A stretch of 64,000 nucleotides of DNA from Macrolepiota albuminosa (taxonomy: Eukaryota > Basidiomycota > Agaricomycetes > Agaricales > Agaricaceae). Below are positions 1-13,135 of this stretch, in pieces. The stretch is taken from positions 2,480,001 through 2,544,000 of the forward strand of contig JAMWFC010000046.1 in the NCBI GenBank assembly GCA_027475525.1, read 5' to 3'. The notes under the pieces are model-generated. The model did not search any database. It saw only the letters and a program-made list of their open reading frames with translations, and was not told the DNA's origin. How positions within the stretch are numbered: position 1 is the stretch's first letter; each line of letters starts with the position of its first letter. Made by a program: the position numbers and the translations under genes.

Positions 1-396
1 CTAGATATTGAGACGCCAGACCGCTCAGGTTCCACTCTGGCACCATCCTCGGAGCTCTCCAACGCCTCTGTGGCAACAGTGATCGAAGCACTGACATCTT
101 GCTACAATTGTTCACGGCAGCGAGCACGGAAAGAGCTCCAGATTTTTGGCCTCTGTATACTGCTCCTTGTCGCCATTGTCATTGGAGGAACATGGCTTCC
201 CCGCACCTGGATCAACCCTATTGTGTTAGTGTCCACGATTTTCTTTTCGTGGCTGGGTACTACGATGCTCTACGAAGGCTTCTTGTACGGACACTGGGAA
301 TGCAATGCATTGTTGAATGTCATTGAGGAACTGGAGATACATAGGAAAGGACTGGATATGCTAAATGCCTCCCAGAGAGATTCTGATCGTTTTTGA
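1..396 (+). CDS. 3' end of an unknown membrane protein (partial at left edge)
   Basis: The reading frame is open from base 1 and ends in TGA at 394-396, so this is the last 131 codons of a gene that starts left of the window. The visible part begins with a Ser/Thr-rich linker. Two hydrophobic stretches follow (GLCILLLVAIVIGG, and IVLVSTIFFSWLGTTMLY), then a short charged, probably cytosolic tail rich in Glu, Asp and Arg. That pattern fits the C-terminal membrane hairpin of a larger protein. I do not recognise the family and assign no function. An internal GTG at 70 could be mistaken for a start, but codons upstream of it are open and coding-like. The next gene is convergent, with its stop 173 bp away. 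Confidence 0.5.
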   Translation, partial: LDIETPDRSGSTLAPSSELSNASVATVIEALTSCYNCSRQRARKELQIFGLCILLLVAIVIGGTWLPRTWINPIVLVSTIFFSWLGTTMLYEGFLYGHWECNALLNVIEELEIHRKGLDMLNASQRDSDRF

Positions 397-569
397 CCAT
401 ACTTTTCGTATTCTGTGACGTTCCGATTGTATTTGATACACTATTTCTACTGGCTACACATGGTATGTACGAATACCTGAGATTAGGAGGACGTTAGGAC
501 GTTTTGTGTACATGGATTAAATTGATTTAAACTGATAAGTTGTGTCGATGTTTCGAGTCATAAAAACGG

Positions 570-2680
570 TTACTCTGCTGCGTAACATGTAGTCTGGTTA
601 GCTGGTCCCGCGTGCGACCAGTCTTCTACAAGAGAGTTGATGTCAGGGTGACTAGCATTGTTACGACGGATGGAAGGTGATTCTAGCGGTGAAGGTGGAG
701 GTGTACTGCATTTTGACATCTTTGAAAAAGGTGGAATGCATATGTGTCCTGGGCCCGCTCTTCGTGACTCAAAAGGAGGTTTACGATGGTGTAGTCGAGT
801 ACGATGCGCCGTAACAGCTATAAGAGACACTGCTGACCGTATACGACGAAGGCCATTGGTCTCACCCAGCACTTTGCCAGCTGAATGATGACAAACCGAA
901 GGAGATGGAGGGCGAGTAACTATTCTCTGGTATTCCCAATCGTCATCCTCCTCTACTGGTGTAGGTATGTTGCCTGAGGGCCAAAGACGTGAGCCGCGCC
1001 CCCAGCTGGCGTATCCCTTAGAATCGCCTTGTTTTTTGTCCGAGTACTCCGAATGGTCATTTGTCTTCTTCCCGAGACAGTCCATTACGTTGCCCAAACC
1101 TGTGTTCATTCCTACGCCATCGCCCCTTACAACTGTTGCCTTGTCGTTCTTGATTTCTTCTTCGAGATGATGCTCGACATATGGCGTGAGAGGCTGTGGA
1201 GATCGTGATCTGAGCTGAGGAAGAGTATTCTGTACGAAATCCTTCATGGACGAGAATGCACGACGCGCTGTCGGGAGAAATGGATAGGCTTGAAAGACGT
1301 GTATCTGTTGATTTGCTCAGATTCGTGGAGATGCAGAAAAGACATAACATAACCTACGGCATCTTCAAAAAGTTCATGGCGTACGTCAACGCCAGCAAGG
1401 GTAGCCTTGTGAGCAAGAAGGGCAGATTCGTCCCGAAGCACTTCGGCGTCTCCGACCTGAATCAACAAGGGAGGAAGTCCAGTAAAATCACCAAAGAGAG
1501 GGCTGGCATATGGATGTGTCAGAAAATCCTCCATACGTTCACCAAGATAAAGGGCAATGGGATTCATATGGTCGTTTTGCGGAAATGGTACAACATCGAA
1601 GTTAGCATTTGAATCCCAGGATTCGCAGCTCATAGTGAGGTCTGCATAGTCATGAGCGAGAGGTACAGACGGAAATGAAAGACACTTGCCGACCCATGGA
1701 GACATTAAAATTGCTCCAGCTGGTAATGTGTAATTATAATCGCGCAGATACATAAGCAATGCAAGGCACAATCCGCCTCCAGCACTGTCACCAGCGAGTA
1801 GTATATTTTCCGATGGAATGTGAAGGTCTTCTACTAGTCGAAAATATCCACTGACAACATCATGTAAAGGACCGGGGAAGCGAGACTCTGGAGCCAAACG
1901 GTAATCGAGAGCTGCGTGATAAATAAGAATTGAGAGAATTCGATGTTTAATTGAATCACGAACCGAAAACTCGGGCGTTCGTATATTTAGACAAAGGGAT
2001 AGAAATCAACCGCTGAGCTGCAGCGCTTGATACGTAGTATGCACCTGTGAAAAGGAATTATGACAACTCCTATATACGCTCCGATGAACTCACCACCGTG
2101 GATATAGAATATGACTTGCTCATTTTTCTTTGACTCTGCAGGATCTAGTGCATCGTTGCGTGCAGTCTTCCACTCGGTTTGAAGTCTTTGCCATGTTTTC
2201 TTGCCCACTACCCACTCGCCAGACAACTCACGCGTCCCATCCTCCGCTGCGTCATATTCTGCAAGTATACCCCGAAGATTGCGCTTCTTCACACGAAAAG
2301 TGACTGGTGTCACAAGCGCATCTGATGGAAGTGGTACCAGCCCACCTATGCTCATCAATGTGCGGATTGTTGCCTGACAAGATCGACCACGTTATGGAAT
2401 AAGAACGAATGGGAAAGGACACTGCGACATACGACGTCAACAAACGAACTGTGCCGTCCTGCTCCTCGCATGATACTTGACAAAATAGTCATCTCGATGC
2501 ACCAAGACTTTTTTCGAGGACCCCACATATGGTGCCAAAGCACATCTCCAGTTAACTCCGTTGCTAAGTTAAAAGTTAGATGCAGGAGCAAACTGGGATG
2601 TCAGACAAGTCACCTTTCGAGACCACGACGAGTCCAAACTTCCAGATATCCCATATCCTAAGGGGATGTCGAGGTTCCAT
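570..2680 (-). CDS. Alpha/beta hydrolase fold-3 (HSL-like esterase/lipase)
   Basis: A predicted carboxylesterase/lipase of the hormone-sensitive-lipase group. The ATG at 2680 opens an exon reading MEPRHPLRIWDIWKFG. Six introns are inferred. The oxyanion motif HGG is in FYIHGG; the exon after it reads YYVSSAAAQRL. The substrate-entry motif is VFALDYRLAPE. The nucleophile elbow is GDSAGGG; the catalytic Asp lies in QVGDAEVLRD and the His in EDAIHVF. All three members of the triad are therefore present and the enzyme should be active. The family-typical SPWVDLTMS is obtained only if the intron at 1642-1689 is read as GC-AG. About 200 residues after the catalytic His are low-complexity and charged, an unusual C-terminal extension for this family. 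Fungal homologues are often annotated as lipase/esterase; the real substrate cannot be told from sequence. Confidence 0.85.
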
Positions 2681-3037
2681 CTTGAGTTTTGGATTTACAC
2701 GAGCCGATGGGGGGGTAACGCCAGGAGTAGCATAGTGCAGCAAAGAACTCGCTAAGAAGTCACAGTCCCTGTCGTTATAGTGACCCAAGACCCGACTCCC
2801 CTGGTGACCAGCATGGTGGTAGACAGAGGGCATGCTATAGTGGAGAGGTCAGTCTGGTGGGAGAGGTCAAGGGGCAGATCCCAATTCTTACGTCTCAAAA
2901 TGACCAGAGTTTCTTATAATTGCGCCGATATGCCGGCGGCACAAATCATATGTTCCGTCCCGGCCACAGTTTATTCTGGATTATGTCTTTCCACTCCATT
3001 CAGATACGTTGTGTATGCTAACGTACATGGTACCAGA
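2681..3037. other. Intergenic: hydrolase promoter and MAP2 3' region
   Basis: This stretch lies between the start of the hydrolase (2680, minus strand) and the stop of the methionine aminopeptidase gene (3038, minus strand). It should hold the 3' UTR of the latter and the promoter of the former. Open frames here are short and do not resemble any family. I see no clear TATA box or repeat. Confidence 0.4.
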
Positions 3038-4810
<1,773 letters not shown>

Positions 4811-4869
4811 GGTAATGAAGAGAGCTATTATTAGAAAAGAATTCACCATCAAGTAAACAATGCCTAATC

Positions 4870-5860
4870 ATGGCACCTTCCATGGCTACTCTCTCCCCGC
4901 CTGATCTCTTAAAATCAGTATTGGCTCATTATGACTCTTTGCCTGTCCCAGAACATCGCCCTCTTGTAACGCTGACTTTTGCTCAATCTCTTGATGCAAA
5001 AATTGCTGGTCAGCATGGGAAACAACTGATTTTGAGCGGGAAAGAGAGCATGATTCTCACCCACTGGTGTGTCTACCATGTTGACTCTAATTGAAACTAC
5101 TTCCATTGCGAAATTTAAGGATGAGAACGATGCATGATGCGATTCTTGTTGGGATTGGAACAGCTCTCAATGATGACCCTCAGCTCAATGGTTCGAATTC
5201 ATCCGCAAGTCATAGTTCGTATTGACTTCGATACAGTCCGCCATCTTCCGCCTTTACCAGGGGGGCAAATGCACAATCTTCCAAGACCAGTAGTAATCGA
5301 CAGCCGACTTCGTCTACCTACAACCTGCAAACTCTTAGCCAATTACCAAGCTGGTCGAGGTAGGCGACCATGGGTATTTTGTACACCAGCGGACGACCTA
5401 GAGCGGCGTAACCGCCTAGAAATGCTTGAGAAGGCTGGAGCTAGAGTGATCCAGGTTCCCATTCACAGGAGTGGTCGGAATTGTTGCATATACTCTTGTG
5501 GTGTTTTAATGAACATTTAGATACACAACTCACGATCCACGACATTCTCTTAGCACTCCGCCGACATGGAGTTCGTACTCTGATGGTCGAAGGGGGTGCA
5601 CGTATTATTGCCTCTTTCTTTGCAGGCTCTTTTCCGGAGAATTCTGTCATTGATTCTTTGATAATCACTGTCGCTCCAACACTGGTTGGAACAGAAGGTG
5701 TGGGTTATGAAGCTCCATTACAATCGGACACAGTGAGTACCGTATCGAATTGAAGTAGTGGCTATGAATAAAAACATACAAATAGCCACACAATCTTGAA
5801 CATATCAGAACAGATGTTGTGGGAAGCGATACTGTTGTTACTTTCATATCTAAGCTCTGA
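4870..5860 (+). CDS. RIB7: 2,5-diamino-6-ribosylamino-pyrimidinone 5'-phosphate reductase (riboflavin synthesis)
   Basis: An enzyme of the fungal riboflavin pathway that reduces the ribosylamino pyrimidine phosphate with NAD(P)H. The protein is about 240 residues of the RibD C-terminal fold. Key stretches: VTLTFAQSLDAKIAG near the start, then HDAILVGIGTALNDDPQLN after intron 1, RPVVIDSRLRLP, and LMVEGGARIIASFF, the nucleotide-binding loop. The C-terminus VAPTLVGTEGVGYEAP is followed by a last exon ending TVVTFISKL and TGA at 5858-5860. Introns fall at about 5074-5120, 5185-5231, 5476-5520 and 5733-5782, all GT-AG; the third donor is the least certain. The start ATG at 4870 is the first in frame. 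The gene shares its very short upstream region with MAP2. Confidence 0.9.
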
Positions 5861-6281
5861 AATACGAGAGCTCACCAACAGGAAAAGAACGATGTCTCGT
5901 AAAAGGTTCGAGTACAGCAGTAGTTGTCATGGAGCGATAGACTGAAAATGTGTTCATGACCAAGTGCAGAATACACTTACCGCGATCATTCCTCCATCTT
6001 ATCTGCTCATCGAGCCCATGAGCATTAATCAGCTTTTTTTATTCCTAGTTTGCCCACATGAGTTCAACTTTCCTCGTTGAACTCCAGGTGAGCACAATAG
6101 TATCATTCTGTCCTTACAACATTCAATAACACTAACTTTCCTCTTTAAATCAATTCCGCGTGAATACTAAGTTGAGATCTCATCTTCTCCTATCTGTGCT
6201 GACCGCGACCTTCCTTGCGCACTTCCGAGACGTCCGTTCGTTAGTTGCTCTACATCGTATAAATAACCAACCAAGCTCCAA
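5861..6281. other. Convergent intergenic region, nothing recognised
   Basis: Lies between the stop of RIB7 (plus strand) and the stop of the NBR1-like gene (minus strand). It should carry both 3' UTRs. I found no further coding exon that continues RIB7, and no repeat. Confidence 0.4.
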
Positions 6282-9200
6282 TCATTCTTCTTCAGATGTG
6301 TTGTCGTCGTAGAGAAGAACATAATCCATCAACGTAGATGCATGTTCTGCTACATGGTCAGCCTGGCCACAAATTTCTTTAAACGTGGCGCGGCCCTGAG
6401 CGCGACTTTCTTCCCAAAGTGTAGTATCTGCTTCATCTTCTGAGGAGGGCACGCTGACAATCGACACGGAGGAGTAATCTGAGAAGAAACCGTTTAAACT
6501 TTCCTCAGTGGGCGATCTGGAGATCATTCGTTCGTCAACGGCGGGGTATGCCGGTGAAGTAGGATCGGGCATGATGATCATGGATGATGACGTCACTAGT
6601 TCTTCAGACTGAACAGGATCAACAATTTCAATGCTATCAGGGTAGTTGGTGTCAAAAAATTAAGTTGTTGTCATGTAGAGCCCACTCACTCAACCCATAT
6701 ACTATCACCAAATAACTGCTTATTGTCATCGCGCAGCCTCCAATAACTGGTATACCTTCCTGGAACATCAGGAGCCTAAAGCCAAGTCAACGACAGTTGG
6801 AGCATAGACAGGCATGCAGCCTACCCTCAATTCGGGCGTCCAGACAGTCTTCTCTTGGCCAGGCTTCAATGGGCCGACAGGATGTGTAGGTTGGGCGTGA
6901 GGCAGAGGGTTGCCGTTAGTAAGTTGCGCACCACCAACAAAAACGACCTCTGTTTCAGCAGGCCAATCACGACTGCCGTTGTTAACCATTCGCCAGACTT
7001 TAATGAAGGTGACACCAGCAGAAAAGGCCTGGCCATCTGGAACTGTAATGTCCTCGATATAACCAGCAGACAAGGGTACTTCAGAGGTCTTGGAAGCCTC
7101 TTCCACATTTTGGTCTTCTAGACTCAAATTAGACATCGAACAATGCCCAGTCATTTCCGCATGCGGCAGATCCTTCGAGTGGTACATACTGTGCGTTTCA
7201 TTTGAGTGAGGAGTGGGTAGTCCGTTTGATGCTTCACCATGTAGAGGAGAATGGATTAAAACGGATCGTCGAGGTGTTTGAATCAAAACGTCATTAACCG
7301 TTTGAGACGTATGATGTTCTTTAGCCGCATCGTTAGCAAGGCTGCTAGAGCCGGGACCATACCAGGATCCAGGAACGACTGGAATATCGTTGTAATCAAG
7401 TGACGCAGCCAGTGGTGCGCATGGTGGCAGTATAGATGTCTTCGGGAAGTCTATCCTGTGATCCGTAAGTTCACATACAGGACTTGACGATTTCACAGGA
7501 GGTTCAGAGGCTGTATCTTCTTCCTGAATCGACGTGTTTGACATGGACTGCGGTCGGGAATCTGTCGGCGGAAGTCCGTCTGGGAGTGGATACAAAGAAC
7601 AAGTGGTGGAATCAGCTAGAGTGCCGGGCGCTGAACCCTTATAATCCGGTGCAGATACAATACGAGGGCTCTCAAGAAAAGAAGAAGATTCGAAGGAACT
7701 GTTGTTGTTGCTCCAAGACCACCTGAATTGACAGCTTGAGTGGCATGAAATTATGTAGAGGTTGAAACATACATTTGGCGTAATTTAGAATCGGAAGAGA
7801 TGTGATCAATCAAAGGAGAATGAGCTCGAACTGTTTCTCCTTCCAAAAGTGTTATCTTTGAATTTAGGATCGAATAAACGTAGACATACTCTGGGAAGAA
7901 AGATGCATAACATCTGGAGATCTACAAACTGTCGGTATGGTAGTCTCAACAGATCTCATCTTCAACAAGGGATGGATATCAGGATGCTGAGGGATTGGAA
8001 GTGCTTCGCATTTCTCGCAAAGATCGAAATCCGGACAGTCAGGATGCATGCACTTGAGTTGAAGTCAGAATGCCAATAACGTGCTTAATCAGGGATACGA
8101 ACTTTATAGCGGATCCCAACAATCGTGATGTCACAAACTACAAGGTATTTAAATCCGTTGAGTACAACGATGTCCAAGATCGTTAAGAACTTACCATCAC
8201 ATCGAGCAAAATGGCGACCAGTGAAGGAACTTCCACGGGACTGAGAACAAGGTGAATGCGACCCATGACATAGAATACATTACTGTGAGGACTCACGATG
8301 TAGTCTTCTTTTTTCGAAATCCTGACAAAGGAGTGACGGGGATGTTGCTCTTCCGTAATCCTACATTATTGAATTATCATGCAACAGATCAACTAGACAA
8401 TAGAACTGTGGCATACGCGAAACAAGACTCGCATGTATCAAAGTCGGGGCATACTGCACATTTCTGCCAATTCGTATATATAAGTTTTTTCCATGAGAAA
8501 TATATAATATACGGACATAGCGGTTGCCCTCTATGATCGAATCACATAGGTCACAAGTCGCATGATGAACAACTAGAGGAGTTGGATACCGATCCAATGT
8601 CGACGTATTGCTACCGCCTAGTACGCAATCTTCACGACTTTCATGTTCTTTGACGGTATGTACGATAACCCGCCCAGGTTCATTTATGTCGAGCAATTGG
8701 TGACGAGCATTGTGACGTTCATGTGCACCATGAGCGATGCAAATCGTACACAGATCGTAATCTTAGCCACAATAAATCTATGAGCATAGCCGTCTGAAAC
8801 GGGTACATACCAGGACAGTCGAGACATTTATGACGAACCCCTTCAATGATCATGTTACAACTATCACACACAATACCTGAGTGAATGACAGGCGAAGGCG
8901 ACGGGGTGCACGAGGTTGAGAACGGGTTGGTCAACGAAAGTGGCATGGGGCCAGGAGGGTTGAAAGAGGAATTGATGGACCTTTGGATGGATTCAAAAAG
9001 CTATCCAAAATTGAATAGATGAAACTCACAGCTCATTGGGCGTTTGGCGCTCATTGGGTACTGGGCGCTGCGCCAATGTCGAAAGGCCTTGCAATTGAAA
9101 TGTATGTCGTACATTGGAGACAGGACATATGGTATTATAGGTTTTACATTGGGAACACTGTAAAGATGTCAAGGCAATCAAACAGAACCATGTAGAAGCA

Positions 9201-10020
9201 CTGACAACGATAGTAGAGCAATCATGGCAAGTGAACCATTGTCCTGAAACAGATTTGTTGCAAAATGAACAAATGAAAGGCGAAGAAGACGACCTCATAG
9301 TAGTTTTGACTGAGGAGTGGTCAAGATTGAGGGTTGTGGATGCTGACAGGCGTCCCATTGCGTGATCCAGATCCCTTTGAAATGACTCAAGAAGACTTGT
9401 AACGTCTTTCTTGACCTGAGCAGCTGGGCAACACGATCCTGCGGAATCATTTGTCCGATTGGAGGAGGTTAAGCCACAAGAGGAGGATAGGGACCTTTCG
9501 GAGGAATTATTAATTGACATATCCACGGGCGCTTCACTCTCTGATGGAATGGTAGAGAAGACTCGGGGTGGAACCTCGAAAATGACGGGCGATCGAGGAA
9601 CAAAAAGTGGTCGGGAATGGGAGGCTAGCATCTCATCAAAAGACTCAGGAAGTTGGCCGACTGTGCCTGTATTGCCATCCACAAGGGCGAACCGAAGAGA
9701 AGCATTGAGCCAAGTACGACCCCTGAATGGCACCACGCATTTATTATATTCTTCAGCGTTGCGGACTTGGCTGCCAATGAGTATGCGGCCAGGTTGAGAA
9801 GCGTCGGGGAAGAATAGAAGTTTGTTGAGATAGTAAATGTTATTGGTAGGAAATACACGAGTAAGCTGGAAAGGGGGATGAGACGCTTTCGGTATAAATA
9901 CGAAATGATGCACACCTGGGTATACAGCTGCTCGTAGGTCGGAAAGGTCGTAGAGTTGAAGAAAGAAAATCTGCGAATCTCTCCGTGATATGTAACCTTG
10001 ACTGAGAACATTGGAGGCAA
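6282..10020 (-). CDS. NBR1: NBR1-like selective autophagy receptor (PB1, four ZZ fingers, FW domain)
   Basis: Predicted cargo receptor for selective autophagy or Nbr1-type vacuolar targeting. The ATG at 10020 starts MPPMFSVKVTYHGEIRRFSF, an N-terminal PB1-type fold. Four ZZ zinc fingers follow: ICSFCNKSVSGQWFTC...; IVCDSCNMIIEGVRHKCLDCPG...; ATCDLCDSIIEGNRY...CPDFDTCESCF...; and RCDG...CMHPDCPDFDLCEKCEA.... Next is a Ser/Thr-rich linker and the FW (four-tryptophan) domain, the hallmark of NBR1: FIKVWRMVNNGSRDWPAE, VWTPELRAPDVPGRYTSYWR, FGDSIWV. The join ELR/APDV uses the intron whose acceptor is next to 6780. The tail is acidic and contains DYVLL flanked by Asp, a candidate LC3/Atg8-interacting motif. 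No UBA domain is seen. At least seven short introns are needed, several of which cut ZZ domains. Confidence 0.88.
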
Positions 10021-10124
10021 GCCTAGGTGAGTACTTCCACGGGTTCCACTGCCTTCTCCGCAGCTAATATAACCATTACGTCAGCTCTGCTCGTAAACAG
10101 ATGACGAATTCAAGGGGTTTACAT

Positions 10125-10318
10125 CACTGCTGGCACCAGAACGTTTCCATCAGAAAAAGGACAAAGAAATCTGTCATGCCATTTCCAATGTACATATTTC
10201 TAAGAGAAAAAGGTTTCGAGACAATGAAAAATGCCTTTTTCTAAGGCAAAAAGTTGCCAAAGATATAAAACATTTTTGTCACTTTTTCTGGTGGAAACAG
10301 GTTCTGGCACCAGCAGTG
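10125..10318. mobile_element. MITE-like element with about 36-bp terminal inverted repeats
   Basis: A 194-bp segment bounded by inverted repeats. The left end (10125-10160) begins CACTGCTGGCACCAGAAC and the right end (10283-10318) is its near-complement, ending CCAGCAGTG; the two differ by a few substitutions and a 2-base gap. It has no coding capacity. The interior is A-rich with short self-complementary stretches. Termini of the form CACTG...CAGTG recall CACTA-type transposons, but I see no convincing target-site duplication, so the superfamily is open. Confidence 0.7.
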
Positions 10319-10469
10319 CACCTGGTGAGTCTAAGTGCATTGTACCATGAACAATGATGCCAAGGCCAATGGCCATTTTTTGTCCTCACATAGATATAAG
10401 CAGACCTGTCATAGACATACCCCAGTTCTTGTTAATTAGGGTACATCACTAACTTTATACTTATCATTA

Positions 10470-11575
10470 TGGTTACAGTAGGAACAGACAACCAAGTAGA
10501 TATGAGGGTGATTGGGGCATGGCAAGGTACATTGTGGATGAGGTACTAGAAGGAATCTGTAGAGTAAAGACAATAGACCCAAGCATGAACATCAAGATAT
10601 ACTGGACACCAAAACATGCAGGAATACCAGGAAACGATATGGCTGACAGAGAGGGCAAAGCAGGCTGCTGAGGGGAAGGGCACAGAACTTCAAGGCCTGC
10701 CATTGCTGAAGAAGCTACTGTGTACATTGCAGGCAGTGGGACTGGCCAAGCATAAGAAGTGATGGAGAGTGGAGGCAGAAGAGAGACTCAGTGCCTTGCT
10801 GTGGTTCAACAGACTAAAGGCAGTCAACTCCAGGGCACCCTGCATGGGGGGCATCATCAGGATACTGGAGAGCATCTCCAGATGCCAGGTGTCCATCCCG
10901 ATGTAACTATGGACAGGACACTGCCCATTGAACCATTATCTTTGCTGCTTTCAGAAAAGAGACATGCCAACTTGCACAGCATGCCACCAATCAGATGAGA
11001 TGGTCAAGCACTACTTACTCCACTGCGGCATATTTGGGAGAGAATGCCATGTACTAGCCAAGATAGTGGACTTAAGTGAAGGAGCCTTGAGCAAGCTTTT
11101 AAGCAACCCTGAGTCAGTGAAAGCCTTGTTTCAGTATATTAAAAGCATGGGTCAATTCAAGAGGACATATGGAGACCTGATGGTCATCAAGGACATGGTT
11201 GTATCAAAACTGAGCCAGAGAGGCAGAAAGAGGAGGCAGAGATAAGCAGAGAAAACACTGCACAATACCCATCATTCCCTATTAAACACTTAATTTACAG
11301 TACACCCACCAAATAATGGCATAATATGGTCAACAGCCTGACTCCAGGTGCATAGACAGGCCACCGTTGATAGGCTTCTACTCGGACTGAGCGCATCAAG
11401 GGACATTATAGGCCGACCAACACTTGACACGCTAAAGGCTCCGTGCAGACAGGAGCCTTTAGATTAGAGATTATGATACAATGGTGACACCATGTAGATA
11501 CTTAGACACTGGTAGAACCTGACATAGGGCATGGCCCCAGCAGGTATAGAAGTAATCATCATCATCATCATCATC
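10470..11575 (+). pseudogene. Decayed 3' end of a non-LTR retrotransposon (RNase H and zinc-knuckle tail)
   Basis: Translation in shifting frames gives the C-terminal part of a LINE polyprotein. The RNase H end reads IKIYWTPKHAGIPGNDMADR, the usual I-x-WTPGH-x-GI-x-GNE-x-AD signature. A frameshift and stops follow, then a CCHC-like tail around CTACHQSDEMVKHYLLHC (10970-11030) and an intact 105-codon stretch ending at 11245. Upstream endonuclease and reverse transcriptase domains are missing, so this is a 5'-truncated, dead copy. It runs into a non-coding tail with a hairpin (AAAGGCTCC...GGAGCCTTT near 11435-11462) and ends in a short (ATC)n run, as many fungal LINEs do. Confidence 0.75.
11555..11575 (+). 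repeat. (ATC)7 microsatellite at the LINE 3' end
   Basis: Seven uninterrupted ATC units close the retrotransposon remnant. Simple repeats in place of a poly(A) tail are known at the 3' end of some non-LTR elements. The same run creates a spurious poly-Asp stretch on the opposite strand. Confidence 0.75.
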
Positions 11576-12170
11576 AACAACACTTGAACATGTTGGCCTG
11601 CTCAGTCTCTGTGTACATGTGGGGGTATGGAATTTTATGGCCCTTGTAGATATATACATATACACCCTGTCTGTAGTACTGAGCAAAATAGGTGCCAAGC
11701 ACCTCATGCTCATAATAAAAAAAAATTAACAGGATTACCAAATGTGCTAACTACACCATTATTAAAGTTGCTTGCATAATGTTAATAGCTGCAGAACTTC
11801 TAAAATTTCTCTGGACAGAGACTAAACACCACATAATGTAGTTGTATAATTGCACACCAAAACAACTTCTTGATCATCAACTATCATCACCACCCAGGGT
11901 AGTTTTGGTTATAGTAGAGCAATACACCCTCATTTTCCAAGCTAATTTCTCCTCTAATGCCAGCTAGCCCACTCCCCCTCCTTTTTCCACCATCAATCCT
12001 CCTACAATGCTCTGTGGTCCTTGAATGGGATTCTCTCTCATCAAACTCAAGGGCTGAGAGGGACAGGGTTGAGCTAGGTGTGTTGTCCTCAGCTCTGGGC
12101 TGTACTTCATGTAGGTGTCCATGGTCAGCCTCTTTGCCTTCCTCTCCTTGAAGAGTTTGAATGCAAGTAT
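11576..12170. other. AT-rich repeat-island sequence, no gene recognised
   Basis: Sequence between the LINE tail and the decayed minus-strand gene. It is AT-rich, holds only short random frames, and resembles the flanking transposon-derived DNA more than the neighbouring genes. Confidence 0.4.
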
Positions 12171-13135
12171 TTATTTTGAGTCCTGAAGATTTTTTGTAGC
12201 CCTCTTGCCTTTTTTCCTGCCTTTCCTTGGTGTCATATTTCCAATTGTGCTTGATTTACCCACCAGGTGGCTGGCATATGTGCACACTGAAGATTGAGCA
12301 AATTCCCTCACAACATTGCAAAAAAATAGGCAATGCTGAATGACAATCTGCCTGTTAGAAATATTTTTCATGGTCTTAATATCTTTTACAGGCACACACT
12401 TCTTTATAACAGTCTCCTGCATCGGATAGCTACCTGCCTTGATTGCAGAAACAAGATATTGTCTGATGGGAACCTTGTATAAAGCCATGCATGTTCCAAC
12501 CATTGCGATTGCAGGAATAATCATATCCTTAGTGAGTAGGTGCTTCATATCATGTTGAAAACTGTTGTTGCATACAATGGCAGCAACAGCCTCAGCAACA
12601 AGCTGACTCTTGGGGAATGCAGATGTAGAGCTGATGGCTTTGTCCTCCTGCATGAGGAAATATATGGTGCTGTCAAAAGATTGATTGTAGGCACACATCA
12701 GCCTGTGCCTGACAGCTATAGCTACAATTAAAAAACTGGAGCAGAACACGCTCTATCAAGAGACCCTGTTTAGTAAATTGGAGAGCTCATAAAAGAGCCA
12801 CAGTGTATTGATCTACATAGACTTCATCTACATACAAAGAAAGATAAGCATCAGATAATGCTCAACAGAGGAAGGAACATATAGCAAATATTTTTAGCCA
12901 TGACTAAATGACACAAAAATTCTTCTACTGCAGGATCACTGACAGGCCTGCTGATGATGCCACTTGAGTCATACGGGATAAATAGATCTGGATTGACATC
13001 CAACTTGTCTACGTTCAGTATTTGTCGGCCAAAAAATACTTTGGATGACTCTTCCACAATGCAAATATTATATGCATTCAATTTGTTCTGCATCCACTTG
13101 TGACCTGACTTGGCACTCTGAATGATGGAGGCCAT
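12171..13135 (-). pseudogene. Decayed member of an uncharacterised basidiomycete repeat-associated protein family
   Basis: Two minus-strand frames belong to one broken protein. The first (13135-12851) starts MASIIQSAKSGHKWMQNKLNAY and has a phase reading VEESSKVFFGRQ. The second (12749-12171) contains FLMQEDKAISSTSAFPKSQL, VAEAVAAIVCNN, IIPAIAMVGTCMALYKVPI and ends in a Lys/Arg-rich tail. In order, these resemble a family I recall as common in Agaricomycete genomes (N-terminal ...ENxLxAYNI...FFG..., then ...QEDK...QLxAEAxAAF..., then ...IPGIxMxGTxxxFYKI...). The 100 bp between the two frames contain stops in all plausible joins, and the motif corresponding to ADVC lies in a different frame. 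I take it as a pseudogene. The function of the family is unknown. Confidence 0.5.

Noticed and set aside
11471..11713. Minus-strand frame with a poly-Asp run
   Set aside because: The Asp run is only the (ATC)n microsatellite read backwards; no family resemblance.
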